Of a DNA stretch of 57,389 nt, positions 34,070-42,560 are shown one piece after another; the stretch's first letter is position 1; the number at the start of each line of letters is the position of its first letter. This DNA is from Levilactobacillus paucivorans. GTDB lineage: Bacteria; Bacillota; Bacilli; Lactobacillales; Lactobacillaceae. A model generated the notes under the pieces. That model ran no database searches. It was not told the DNA's origin and was given only the letters and a program-made list of their open reading frames with translations. The stretch lies in NCBI RefSeq assembly GCF_001437125.1, contig NZ_JQCA01000048.1, positions 45,930 to 103,318 on the forward strand. Reading direction: 5' to 3'. The position numbers and the translations under genes are program-made.

Positions 34070-34504
34070 TTAGTGTCGCACGACCATCACCGAAATCGGC
34101 GCATATTTTGCCATGTAGGCCGCCTGACTCCCGAAATGGCGACTGACACCCTTCTTGGCCAGCGACCCAATAATCAGGAGATCTGGTTTCACGTCCGGGA
34201 TCACATCCTTCACAATGGTCTCGCCGGGTTCCCCCTCTGCCACCATCATGCGAACGTCGGCCACGCCGGCCGATTCTGCCGCCTTCTGGTATTCGCGCAC
34301 GTGTTCCTCCAGTTCATCGAACTCGCCATGAATATAGTCCTTGTCCAGGGCTTCATAGATATTCATCTTATCGGCCTCAAGCACCGACACAATCACGAGC
34401 TCGGCGTCGTCTCGTTTCGCCTGCTGAATCGCATAACGAAACGCTAGCAAGGCATCTTCCGAGTCATCGACTCCCACTAAAATTCGTTTAAATATGGTTG
34501 TCAT
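34070..34504 (-). CDS. Universal stress protein, UspA family
   Basis: A 144-aa single Usp domain. RILVGVDDSEDALLAF starts the ATP-type fold; GEPGETIVKDVIPDVKPDLLIIGSLAKKG continues it, ending SVMVVRH. The classic GxxGxxxxxxxxG(S/T) loop is altered (SLAKKGVSRHFGSQAAYM), so ATP binding is uncertain. It is a close paralogue of the broken copy just upstream (34685-35116), from which it is separated by a terminator and an intergenic gap of about 180 nt. Confidence 0.87.
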   Translation of the reverse strand: MTTIFKRILVGVDDSEDALLAFRYAIQQAKRDDAELVIVSVLEADKMNIYEALDKDYIHGEFDELEEHVREYQKAAESAGVADVRMMVAEGEPGETIVKDVIPDVKPDLLIIGSLAKKGVSRHFGSQAAYMAKYAPISVMVVRH

Positions 34505-34633
34505 GGCAATTCCCCCTACTCCTAATTCACTAACGGTATCTGACCCCTAGTTAGTCACAGTGTACCGTATCCTCACTTGGTAGCCTCAAATCCTAGCTCT
34601 GTTGCGTCAAGCACCTAATTATCCAGGATACAC

Positions 34634-34664
34634 AAAAGGTCCCCACCATCGTGAGGACCTTTCA
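34634..34664 (-). terminator. Terminator after the mntH-usp unit
   Basis: An AAAGGTCC / GGGACCTTTT hairpin (minus strand), T-rich tail. Confidence 0.75.
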
Positions 34665-34684
34665 TTAATACAATTCATTTAATT

Positions 34685-35116
34685 TTAACGGACAACCATC
34701 ACAGAAATCTTGGCATACTTCGCCATGTAGGCCGCCTGGCTCCCAAAATGCCGGCTGACACCCTTCTTGGCGATTGACCCAATGACTAACAAATCTGGCT
34801 CGACGTGAGGAATGACGTTCTTCACGATAGTTTCTCCAGGTTAACCTTCCGCAATGACCACCTTAACGGCAGTCAACCCGGCATCTTCGGCCTGCTTCTG
34901 GTAGGTTTTGATGTGGGCCTTCAGGGCGTCACGTTCGCCATGAACGTAGTCACTATCCAGTGCCTGGTAAATGTTCATGTCGTCATTCTCCAATACGGAC
35001 ACAATCACCAATTCCGCTTGGTCACGCTTGGCTTGATGAATCGCATAGTCGAAGGCCAGGAGTGCGTCTTCGGAATCATCAACTCCAACTAGAATTCGCT
35101 TAAAAGTCGTTGCCAT
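34685..35116 (-). pseudogene. Universal stress protein gene with an in-frame stop
   Basis: The frame is full length (143 codons) but codon 92 is TAA at about 34841-34843, where the intact paralogue has GAA (GEPGE). The rest of the frame stays open and conserved to its end (NVIPH, LVIGSIAKKGVSRHFGSQ, KISVMVVR), with no frameshift. One point mutation (G to T on the coding strand) therefore separates it from an intact gene. The start overlaps the mntH stop by one base (TAATG), so it was coupled to mntH. A truncated 91-aa product could still be made; recent mutation or a sequencing error are both possible. Confidence 0.85.
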
Positions 35117-36705
35117 TATTTGGCCTCCTTGTCGGTTGTGCCTTTAGCATCCGCGGCCAATTGTGCTTCTAGCTTTTGACTTCCAAGATGAAGTTCCCAA
35201 ATTGTCCAGATTAACAGCGCTAAGATCGCGGCATCCAAACCGTAGGCAATACTATTGGCAATGACCGTCTGACTAGCTGTGATGCCATCCCCATAAAATG
35301 CTTGAACGGAGGCCGGCATGTTAATCAGGTTAAGACCCGTTAGTGACAGGACAGAAATCCATCCCAAAATCTTAATCCACAGCGAGTTCTTGAAACGTTT
35401 CCCCATTTCGATCTTACTATCCGTCATCATCAGTAACGGTAACATCGAGAACGGTAAGGCAAAAGCCAGGAAGACTTGCGAATTATTCATCAGATCATTC
35501 AGCGCCTCATGTTCATCAATGGCACTCTTGCCACTGGTCAACAGCACACAGACAACGACAGGAATCACAGAAAGTAACCGGGTAACCAGTCGCCGTAACC
35601 ATAGTGGCATCCGCATGTGAACGAAACCTTCCATGATAACTTGTCCGGTCAGCGTTCCCGTAATCGTTGAGTTTTGACCCGAAGCCAGTAAGGCCACGGC
35701 AAACAGTGTTGAAAGAACCCCGGTCCGCGCAACACTAGCTAAGACCCCATTACTCATGGTGCTGGTATCAGACAGAGCTTGGAACAACCCGAAGAATGAC
35801 GGATCCTTGACAGAACCACTCTTGAATACGGCAACCCCCATGACTAAGAGGAGGGCATTAACGAAGAACGCCAGCGTCAGTTGGATGTTGGAATCCCAAC
35901 TGGTAAAGCGAACCGTTCTTGCCACGTCTTCTTCGTCGTTGTGATCAATCTCCCGCGTTTGTGAAATAGCAGAATGCAGGTACAGGTTATGTGGCATAAC
36001 CGTGGCCCCAATGATCCCTAAGGATCCACTGAGTGGCGTTTGTCCCCCAATTTGTGGTATAGATGAAATAGTCTTCATACTTGGAATCAAACCACCAAAG
36101 ACGCCACCCCAATTAGGTGATGACAAGGCCACTTCGTAGGCAAAGACGACCAGGATCACCAGGATTAAACAAACCACAATGGCTTCGATCTTCCGAAAAC
36201 CAATCTTGGTTAATAACAATAAGAGCAAAACATCTAAAACCGTAATAAATACCGCAATGATTAACGGAATGTGGAACAGTAGATACAACGCAATTGCCGC
36301 CCCAATAACTTCGGCAATATCCGTTGCCATGATGGCAAATTCCGTCATGATCCATAAGACGATCCCGAGGGATTTGCTGGTTCTGGCCCGAATAGCTTGA
36401 GCCAAGTCCATCTGACTCACGATACCAAGTTTAGCTGCCATGTATTGCAACAACATCGCAATCAAACTTGAGATCAAGATAATCGACATCAATAGGTATT
36501 GGAAGTTTTGACCACCGGTAATTGACGTTGACCAATTACCTGGATCCATGTACCCCACTGCGACTAATGCGCCAGGCCCGGAATACATAAATAATGTTTT
36601 CCAGAATCCTTTACCCTTCGGTACTTTAACCGTACCGTTGATTTCTTCGAGTGACCGCCCGTTGGCGTACTCAATGAGCTTATGCTTCTTTGGTTCATCG
36701 CTCAT
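35116..36705 (-). CDS. mntH: Nramp-type Mn2+/H+ symporter
   Basis: A 529-aa natural-resistance-associated macrophage protein homologue with 11 or 12 membrane helices. The metal-binding motifs are DPGN (residues 54-57, TM1) and MPHNLYLHS (TM6), both intact. It would import Mn2+ with protons, and lactobacilli depend heavily on manganese. The N-terminal 35 residues are cytoplasmic and polar. It is coupled to the broken usp gene downstream. A divergent DtxR/MntR-like gene and a palindrome upstream are the obvious regulators. Confidence 0.94.
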   Translation of the reverse strand: MSDEPKKHKLIEYANGRSLEEINGTVKVPKGKGFWKTLFMYSGPGALVAVGYMDPGNWSTSITGGQNFQYLLMSIILISSLIAMLLQYMAAKLGIVSQMDLAQAIRARTSKSLGIVLWIMTEFAIMATDIAEVIGAAIALYLLFHIPLIIAVFITVLDVLLLLLLTKIGFRKIEAIVVCLILVILVVFAYEVALSSPNWGGVFGGLIPSMKTISSIPQIGGQTPLSGSLGIIGATVMPHNLYLHSAISQTREIDHNDEEDVARTVRFTSWDSNIQLTLAFFVNALLLVMGVAVFKSGSVKDPSFFGLFQALSDTSTMSNGVLASVARTGVLSTLFAVALLASGQNSTITGTLTGQVIMEGFVHMRMPLWLRRLVTRLLSVIPVVVCVLLTSGKSAIDEHEALNDLMNNSQVFLAFALPFSMLPLLMMTDSKIEMGKRFKNSLWIKILGWISVLSLTGLNLINMPASVQAFYGDGITASQTVIANSIAYGLDAAILALLIWTIWELHLGSQKLEAQLAADAKGTTDKEAK

Positions 36706-36798
36706 AACTAAAACCCCCTTCTATCTCCTACACGGATCATTGTACCTTAATGTTCAGGTAAATCAAATAGAATTTTAGGGCCGCATAACATTTATTTG

Positions 36799-36826
36799 TC
36801 CAAATATTAATAAAATAATATTTGGA
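36799..36826. promoter_or_regulatory. Palindrome upstream of mntH, candidate operator
   Basis: TCCAAATATTA / TAATATTTGGA, 11-bp perfect arms around a 6-nt AT spacer, about 95 nt before the mntH start. The size and dyad fit a DtxR/MntR-type operator, but the sequence does not copy a known consensus. Confidence 0.55.
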
Positions 36827-36990
36827 TATAGCGCTTTCATCGCGATGTCCTTCCGTTTCTGCCTTTCTGTTTTGGTGTTGAAATTTAGCCTAAACGTTCG
36901 CAAAATTTAATAACAAACGCCGTTATATCGGCCATTTGGTTTTGGGCAACTAACTTTTCCGAAATGAATATCACCTATTTAAAAAAAGAG

Positions 36991-37019
36991 TTGCTTTTTC
37001 AACCAGCAATCGTTAAAGT
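36991..37019 (+). promoter_or_regulatory. Promoter of the MntR-like gene
   Basis: TTGCTT (36991-36996) and TAAAGT (37014-37019), 17-nt spacing. Confidence 0.5.
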
Positions 37020-37058
37020 TTTAAGTGAGAATTATTTTTTTAGGGACACTTAAACTTT
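37015..37058. repeat. Inverted repeat over the start of the MntR-like transcript
   Basis: AAAGTTTTAAGTG (37015-37027) pairs with CACTTAAACTTT (37047-37058) with one bulged T. It overlaps the -10 and start site, so it could be an autoregulatory operator or a leader hairpin that affects translation. Confidence 0.5.
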
Positions 37059-37083
37059 CAACAACTTGGGGGAGTTGATGAAC

Positions 37084-37737
37084 ATGTTACGCCAACAAAA
37101 TAAATACCTGCGAATCATTGCAGAGTGCAACTTTGCGCGACCACGTGTCAGCAATAAACAAATCATTCGTTTCGCTCAGGTGTCGCCCGCATCCGTCACG
37201 GAAATGACCCGCCACTTGCAACTAGCCGGCTGGGTTCACCGTCGCCGATATACCGGCGTGACGCTGACAACCAAGGGTCAAGCTCTGGCTGGCAAGCTTC
37301 TCGAACGTTACCGGCTCTGTGAGGTCTTCTTAGCCCAACAGCTGAAACTACCCTTACCTCAGATTCCAGGCCAGGCTTGGGCGATGGCGGCAACGCTAAC
37401 GCCGGAAACTACCACGGCCCTAACCACTTTTTTGGATCACCCACAAACCAGTCCCTTCGGTGGCAGTCTCAATCCCACCGATATTTTAAATGACTCAGAA
37501 ATGACGCGACTCAGCGAGGTTGCGCCGGATACAACCGTTATCTTTCATCACTACTTAGAGACGCCCGATATGGTCACCTATTTAGAACATTTGGAACTGC
37601 CGTTGGGCCAGCCCATCCACCTCATTAAACAAGATCCAGCGCTCAATTTACTCTACATTGACTGGAACGATCACGATACCGTGGCCCTTGACCTAGCTGC
37701 TGCGGACTACATCTATACCCAAGCATCAACCGAATAA
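37084..37737 (+). CDS. DtxR/MntR-family regulator with degenerate metal site
   Basis: A 217-aa protein with an N-terminal winged helix (SPASVTEMTRHLQLAGWVHR, RYTGVTLTTKGQALA), a dimerisation segment (ERYRLCEVFLAQQL) and a C-terminal FeoA/SH3-like domain. Position opposite mntH points to manganese-related control. However, the usual ligands are not seen: the H of the RHELLE-type helix is Y, the VExxEH motif is replaced by GQAWAMA, and the CPHG-type motif reads SPFGG. It may sense something else or use the C-terminal domain. The ATG at 37084 is chosen for 9-nt spacing to GGGGGAG. Confidence 0.78.
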   Translation: MLRQQNKYLRIIAECNFARPRVSNKQIIRFAQVSPASVTEMTRHLQLAGWVHRRRYTGVTLTTKGQALAGKLLERYRLCEVFLAQQLKLPLPQIPGQAWAMAATLTPETTTALTTFLDHPQTSPFGGSLNPTDILNDSEMTRLSEVAPDTTVIFHHYLETPDMVTYLEHLELPLGQPIHLIKQDPALNLLYIDWNDHDTVALDLAAADYIYTQASTE

Positions 37738-37773
37738 AAAGAGCTCGAGACAGCGTCTCGAGCTCTTTTTGAC
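37735..37773. terminator. Bidirectional terminator
   Basis: AAAAAGAGCTCGAGAC / GTCTCGAGCTCTTTTT with a 3-nt loop, shared by the convergent MntR-like and nhaC genes. Confidence 0.9.
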
Positions 37774-37782
37774 AATTAAATT

Positions 37783-39225
37783 TTAACGACCACTCGCCGC
37801 CATCGTTGCGGATGTGGCACTCTGGTCGTCTGAGGCAGGTAACCGCTTCAGGCCGACACCGGTGAACCCACTCAGAATGGAGAAGATTGGTGAAAGGAGA
37901 CTGAAGAAACAGAATGGTAGGTAGGCTAACGTGGAAACACCCAACGTGTTGGCAGCAAAGACCGCTGCAACACCCCAAGGAACCAAGTAGTTAATCACAG
38001 TCCCACCATCTTCTAGGACCCGACTCAAGGCCAGGTTGTCCAAGCCATGGTCGTTGAAGGTCTGCTTGAAGGCCTTCCCAGGTAAGATAACGGAGAGGTA
38101 TTGTTCCCCAACGAAGATGTTAACCCCAATTCCAGCGAGAATAGCAGCCGTCACGACAGCTCCAGTTCCCTTCAAACGGTTGGCCAAAGGCACCATGGCG
38201 GTCTGGATGATGTTAAACTTCATCAGCAGGCCCCCTAAGGTCAGGGTCAGGATAATCAGGGATACAGTCGACATCATGGCGCTAATCCCACCACGGGTCA
38301 GTAAGGCATCAACGCTGGCGTTCCCGGTCTTGGCAACGAAACCAGATTCGATCATCGTGGCGATACTCTTTAACGAAGTACTTGGCTTTTCAATAAAGAT
38401 CATGACCACCCCTAGGACGACGTTTAGGAACAACGTCGCAATGGCTGGAATCTTTCGCCAAGCGCAGACGAACATCACAATAATTGGTAAGGCGGCCCAC
38501 CAGGTAATCGTAAAGTGCGTATTTAACGTGGTAATCGTTGCGTTAATCTTACCTAAGGCGTTGGTATCTGAGGCACCAGTTCCCATGAAGAAGTACAAGA
38601 TGAGGGAAACAACGAAGGCTGGAATCGTCGACCACATCAGGTTCTTGATGTGCGCGAAGAGTTCGGATTCAGCAATGGCAGAAGCCAGGTTGGTTGAGTC
38701 AGACAATGGTGACGTCTTATCCCCGAAGATCGCCCCGGAGATGATGGCCCCGGCAACTAAGGCTGGGTTGAAGCCCATCGTGGTCCCCATCCCGAAGAGG
38801 GCAATCCCAATCGTAGAGATGATGGTAAACGCACTCCCGATAGACGTTCCGATGATGGCACAAACCAGGAAGACAGAGGGCACAAACCACTGTGCGGAAA
38901 TTAAGTGGAACCCGAAGACCATCATCGAAGGAATAATTCCGGCGGCAATCCAGACACTGATTAAGGCCCCGATTAACAGGAAGATAAAGATGGGAACAAT
39001 TCCCGTTTTGATTCCGTCAATAATGCCATTATGTATGTCGTCCCACTCTGCGCCTCGTAACTTAGCCCAGAGAATAACCAAAGCAATCACCAGAAGAACT
39101 GGCGTCATTGGGGAGAGTCCAAATTTTATAACGCCGGTCCCCATCACCAATAACATTACCAATAAAATCATTAGGGCTTCGCCAAAACTAACAGCCCGCC
39201 ATGCCTTCTTGTTTTCTTTCATCAA
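37783..39225 (-). CDS. nhaC: NhaC-family Na+/H+ antiporter or amino acid exchanger
   Basis: A 480-aa protein with about 12 membrane helices. FGDKTSPLSDSTNLAS (about 187-202) is the NhaC signature and NYLVPWGVAAVFAANTLGV the conserved C-terminal helix. In lactic acid bacteria, NhaC homologues occur with tyrosine decarboxylation genes, and YheL-type relatives under tyrosine T-boxes have been proposed to transport tyrosine. The tyrosine T-box here supports a link to tyrosine supply rather than only sodium homeostasis. The ribosome binding site is GAGGAGCG. Confidence 0.85.
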   Translation of the reverse strand: MMKENKKAWRAVSFGEALMILLVMLLVMGTGVIKFGLSPMTPVLLVIALVILWAKLRGAEWDDIHNGIIDGIKTGIVPIFIFLLIGALISVWIAAGIIPSMMVFGFHLISAQWFVPSVFLVCAIIGTSIGSAFTIISTIGIALFGMGTTMGFNPALVAGAIISGAIFGDKTSPLSDSTNLASAIAESELFAHIKNLMWSTIPAFVVSLILYFFMGTGASDTNALGKINATITTLNTHFTITWWAALPIIVMFVCAWRKIPAIATLFLNVVLGVVMIFIEKPSTSLKSIATMIESGFVAKTGNASVDALLTRGGISAMMSTVSLIILTLTLGGLLMKFNIIQTAMVPLANRLKGTGAVVTAAILAGIGVNIFVGEQYLSVILPGKAFKQTFNDHGLDNLALSRVLEDGGTVINYLVPWGVAAVFAANTLGVSTLAYLPFCFFSLLSPIFSILSGFTGVGLKRLPASDDQSATSATMAASGR

Positions 39226-39263
39226 AATCGCTCCTCTTATAGTTATGCCAAATTTTTAAAGTA

Positions 39264-39530
39264 TAAAAAAATCGCCCCCGCTGCAATCATGATTGCAACA
39301 GGGACGATTAGACTTCAACCGTGGTACCACCCAGCTTGAGCGACTGGTTCTAGACCCAGTCCACTCCACTCACTAGAAGGTAACGGTTCTAGTTATTCTC
39401 CGCCTGCCGTAGCAGGACATTCCACTGTATTTCGTCGTAATCACCCTGATCGGTTCGCAGCAACCACCGACTTTCTGACCCACAGATGACACGCTACTTG
39501 GTAATGGAAATTAGCGTTCGTTATTTGATT
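39264..39530 (-). promoter_or_regulatory. T-box leader, tyrosine-specific
   Basis: The minus-strand leader of nhaC has a Stem I region (with AAGTAGCGTG and GGGTGATTACGACGAAATACAGTGG), the T-box sequence TGGGTGGTACCACGG (39333-39319) and a terminator (39308-39264, 18-bp imperfect stem plus TTTTTTT). The specifier triplet after GAAA is UAC (complement of 39427-39429), a tyrosine codon. Uncharged tRNA-Tyr should stabilise the antiterminator and switch nhaC on when tyrosine is scarce. Confidence 0.88.
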
Positions 39531-39580
39531 GACTTTGATGATAGCACGATGAGAAACTACCGTCAACTCTAATTTTAAAT

Positions 39581-40111
39581 TTATTTAAACGGTGCTGGAT
39601 ATTCCAGCATCCCGCCAACGTGGGCCAAAGCCCCGGGGGTCAACGGTTTAATCAGACTGTTCCCCATCCGAACGGGTAACGTGTTATGAATGGCAAAATC
39701 CTCCGCCATGACGTAGCCGCGACGACCATAATAGGTCGTGTCACCAACCACACTGACGGCGCTGAACCCGGCCTGACGAGCCCGGGTTTCCAGCTCACTC
39801 AGCAGTTCACTGCCGATCGCCTGCCCTTGCCATTCGGGATCAACGGCTAAGGGTGCCAAGGCAACAATGGTCGTCGTATGCCAGTTACCCCGAATCGTGA
39901 CCGGGCTCAATAGCCCATGCGCTACCACACGGTCAACTGAAGGCTTGGCGACAACCTCTAAGCTCGGTTGGTAATCATAGGTATCGCGGATGCGGTGAAT
40001 CAGATCGACTTCGGTTCCCGTACTCTCGGCAACGGGAGCGAAAGCGGCGGCGACCACTTGGTCTACCTGATCGTAATCCATCGGCTGAATGGTTTCAAAA
40101 CTCAAATTCAA
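39581..40111 (-). CDS. GNAT family N-acetyltransferase
   Basis: A 176-aa acetyltransferase. LAVDPEWQGQAIGSELLSELE is motif A (acetyl-CoA pyrophosphate loop, Q/RxxGxG/A as QGQAIG); FSAVSVVGDTTYYGRRGYV is motif B. YhbS-like. The acceptor is unknown (small molecule or protein N-terminus). It lies between the nhaC T-box and a gene-poor gap. Confidence 0.85.
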   Translation of the reverse strand: MNLSFETIQPMDYDQVDQVVAAAFAPVAESTGTEVDLIHRIRDTYDYQPSLEVVAKPSVDRVVAHGLLSPVTIRGNWHTTTIVALAPLAVDPEWQGQAIGSELLSELETRARQAGFSAVSVVGDTTYYGRRGYVMAEDFAIHNTLPVRMGNSLIKPLTPGALAHVGGMLEYPAPFK

Positions 40112-40460
40112 TTCGTCACCCTCACAATCTCTAAGCGGTTTTCATCTACATTTACTATTTTTCTGAGGCTATGGGACCTGCGGCTAGAGGCAACGTTCAT
40201 GTATATATTCACAATATATGAATAAATTTAATTACACGACCCGCTGATCAATTAATCCGATAACGGACAAGGCCAAATTGCCCCGTAGTCGCCAATTCAT
40301 GGCCGCAAATACCCAGCCAGATCTAACAATACTGTGTTATTATACACGTCTAAGCCCTCAATGGGGAAAATTTACTAGACCATTTAATAAAATCGCTTGA
40401 AATCCACCCGGTAAACCCCGTAAACTTAGACCAAACCAAATGAGAATTGAGGAACATGAT
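40112..40460. other. AT-rich intergenic region with dyads
   Basis: Near 40202-40222 lies TATATATT-CAC-AATATATG, an 8-bp dyad upstream of the acetyltransferase gene that could be an operator. Near 40330-40345, GTGTTATTATACAC combines a short dyad with a -10-like TATTAT/TTATAC. No ORF or known RNA motif is seen. Confidence 0.4.
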
Positions 40461-40850
40461 ATGACACACAAACAAACTTGGGCCACCGTCTCAACCGTGA
40501 TTTACGTGGCTTTCATCCTGGCCGTTGTCTTTACTGGCTTTCTAAATCCTAGCCAAATTGGCCTCGAATGGACCATCTTTTGGGTCGTCGTTGCCGCCGG
40601 TCTTTGTTACTACTTTTACTTTAAAAACGTCAGCTATCGTGAGGTCGTTTACTACGCAAAAAAGCTAGGTTATCACAAGGATGACCTAGCCGCTTTGGTG
40701 CCTAAATTAAAGGAGACCCAGGACGTTCCCGACCCGGATCATCCCCATTTCTTCAGTCCCTTCGCCGGAATTCCCTTGGCAGTGACCAATCGGATCACTG
40801 AAAAACTGGAACCCTTGGCTAAGGAACAACAGATTCCACCTTACCGGTAA
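40461..40850 (+). CDS. Small membrane protein of unknown function
   Basis: A 129-aa protein with two N-terminal hydrophobic helices (about 8-27 and 32-51), then a soluble tail rich in Pro, His and Asp (DVPDPDHPHFFSPFAG). I do not recognise it. The ATG at 40461 is 8 nt after TGAGGAA; an in-frame ATG 7 codons earlier lacks a ribosome binding site. Its stop codon directly abuts the stop codon of the convergent aldo/keto reductase gene. Confidence 0.65.
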   Translation: MTHKQTWATVSTVIYVAFILAVVFTGFLNPSQIGLEWTIFWVVVAAGLCYYFYFKNVSYREVVYYAKKLGYHKDDLAALVPKLKETQDVPDPDHPHFFSPFAGIPLAVTNRITEKLEPLAKEQQIPPYR

Positions 40851-41714
40851 TTACTTCCGGCCGTCGTAAGTCTGCGACTGCTTTAACCACGCATCGTCTG
40901 CTGGATCGGGACCAACCCGTTTGCCAGCATCGAGCGCACTGATTGCCCGCATTTCATCTTCGTCTAAACCAAAGGCAAAGATGTCGCGGTTCTGTTGGAT
41001 ACGTTCCTCATGCGTTGACTTCGGAATCACAATTTCTTCCCGTTGCACATGCCAACGCAAGATAATTTGAGCGGCGCTGACATCGTGGGCGGCCGCCAAT
41101 TCATTAATCACTGGGTCAGTCAAGGCATTGTTCCGGCCACCACCGAGTGGGCTCCAGGCTTCGTGTAAGATGCCTTGTGTCTCCAGGTAGGCGTGCAGGT
41201 CGTTTTGCTGGAAGTAAGGGTGCGTCTCAATCTGATCGACCACGGGCTTAACCGTAGCCGTCTCCATCAACTTCTCAATGTGCGACCGATTGAAGTTTGA
41301 GACCCCAATATTCTTAATCTTGCCAGCCTTGTAAAGGTCTTCCATGGCCCGCCAGCTTTCAGTAAAGCCGGGTGCTGGCCAGTGAATCAAGAACATATCG
41401 AGGTAGTCGAAGCCTAACTTATCCAGAGTCCGTTGGAAGGCCGCCTTGGTCTCGTCGTAACCCCGTTCATTGTTCCAGAGCTTAGACGTCACGAAGATAT
41501 CTTCACGCTTGACGTCACTCTCACGGATGGCCTCGCCCACCCACTGTTCGTTGCCATAGTAGGCCGCGGTGTCGATATGGCGGTAGCCCGCAGCTAGCGC
41601 CCATTTAACAGCATCCTTGGTGTCTTTGGCGTTATCCACCTGGAAGACCCCTAGTCCCAATTGGGGAATGCGGTTATTGTTATTTAAGGGTAATGCTGGA
41701 ATTTCATTGTGCAA
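40851..41714 (-). CDS. Aldo/keto reductase
   Basis: A 287-aa AKR5-like NADPH-dependent reductase of the 2,5-diketo-D-gluconate reductase type. The tetrad is visible: HIDTAAYYGNE (Asp and Tyr), FVTSKLWN (Lys) and MFLIHWP (His). IPKSTHEERIQQN binds the NADPH phosphate. The start is probably TTG at 41714, 9 nt after AAAGGTGG; an in-frame GTG at 41726 overlaps that ribosome binding site. The substrate is unknown (aldehydes, methylglyoxal and similar are typical). Confidence 0.9.
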   Translation of the reverse strand: MHNEIPALPLNNNNRIPQLGLGVFQVDNAKDTKDAVKWALAAGYRHIDTAAYYGNEQWVGEAIRESDVKREDIFVTSKLWNNERGYDETKAAFQRTLDKLGFDYLDMFLIHWPAPGFTESWRAMEDLYKAGKIKNIGVSNFNRSHIEKLMETATVKPVVDQIETHPYFQQNDLHAYLETQGILHEAWSPLGGGRNNALTDPVINELAAAHDVSAAQIILRWHVQREEIVIPKSTHEERIQQNRDIFAFGLDEDEMRAISALDAGKRVGPDPADDAWLKQSQTYDGRK

Positions 41715-41920
41715 AATTAAAACCACCTTTCAAACTTTGATCCACTTCTATCATACAATACACGTCCCTTTTTCGGTGACCAAAAGATTAGAAATGTGGC
41801 AAATGAGACGTTAACATTTTCTTCTGATCACTTTTTGAGGTACTATGGAAGGTGTGGTAGTTTGTCGTCTCGGCGGCAAGCTTGTTTTTTCACACCGTTC
41901 TGGACATGGAGGTTTTTCAG

Positions 41921-42517
41921 TTGAACAACCAAGAACCAAAATCACGCGTACAACGGTATAACTTTAATCAGGACCCCGAACACCCTACGCGGCAACGACG
42001 CAAGCGTCCCCGTCGTTGGTGGCCTTGGGTTATGACGCTAATCACACTGGCGATCGCCATTCTGTTAGTCCTGGCCATTTCGCATCATAACAATTCAACA
42101 TCGAACACTGCCGCTTCTTCCAGCGACAGTGCTTCGATTGCCGCCAAATCGTCCTCCAACTCGGAGCAGACGGCCTACGACAACTTCAAAAAGAAGTATG
42201 ATGCGTATAACGATAATGGCCTTACCGTCACTCAGAAACAAAAATTACAAAACATCATCAACGACGAATCAAACGACGCCGTTCAAGACCGCGAACAACA
42301 GCTCCTCGATCAAGCATCGACGAAATCATCCGCAACCAGTTCCTCTAAGGAAAGTAGCGGATCGAATTCCTTCGATGACGTTCACACCTTCTCCTCAGTT
42401 GACGATGCCCAAAACTGGGCACAGGCTTCCAAGAATCAGTGGCTTCAAGCCGGCTACACGACGTATACCATTACGTCCGATGGGCAAGGTAATTACAATT
42501 TACAGTTCGTTCATTAG
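41921..42517 (+). CDS. Single-pass membrane protein with Ser-rich linker
   Basis: About 198 aa. A basic N-terminus (RQRRKRPRRWWPW) leads into one membrane helix (about 36-55), then a Ser/Asn-rich linker with poly-Ser tracts, a helical segment (AYDNFKKKYDAYNDNG...) and a C-terminal domain (VDDAQNWAQASKNQWLQAG, YTITSDGQGNYNL). Type II topology with the C-terminus outside is likely. The start is inferred as TTG at 41921, 8 nt after GGAGG. No recognised family; similar layouts are common among lactobacillus surface proteins. Confidence 0.65.
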   Translation: MNNQEPKSRVQRYNFNQDPEHPTRQRRKRPRRWWPWVMTLITLAIAILLVLAISHHNNSTSNTAASSSDSASIAAKSSSNSEQTAYDNFKKKYDAYNDNGLTVTQKQKLQNIINDESNDAVQDREQQLLDQASTKSSATSSSKESSGSNSFDDVHTFSSVDDAQNWAQASKNQWLQAGYTTYTITSDGQGNYNLQFVH

Positions 42518-42520
42518 ATC

Positions 42521-42560
42521 TTAAAGTGCGTTTGGGCAATTGCCCAAACGCGCTTTTTAG
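42521..42560. terminator. Bidirectional terminator
   Basis: AAAGTGCGTTTGGGC / GCCCAAACGCGCTTTTT. It overlaps the last codons of the convergent channel gene. Confidence 0.85.

Noticed and set aside
38036-39259. 407-aa plus-strand open frame opposite nhaC
   Set aside because: Shadow of nhaC: basic, low-complexity composition with no domain and no ribosome binding site, and it also runs into the T-box.
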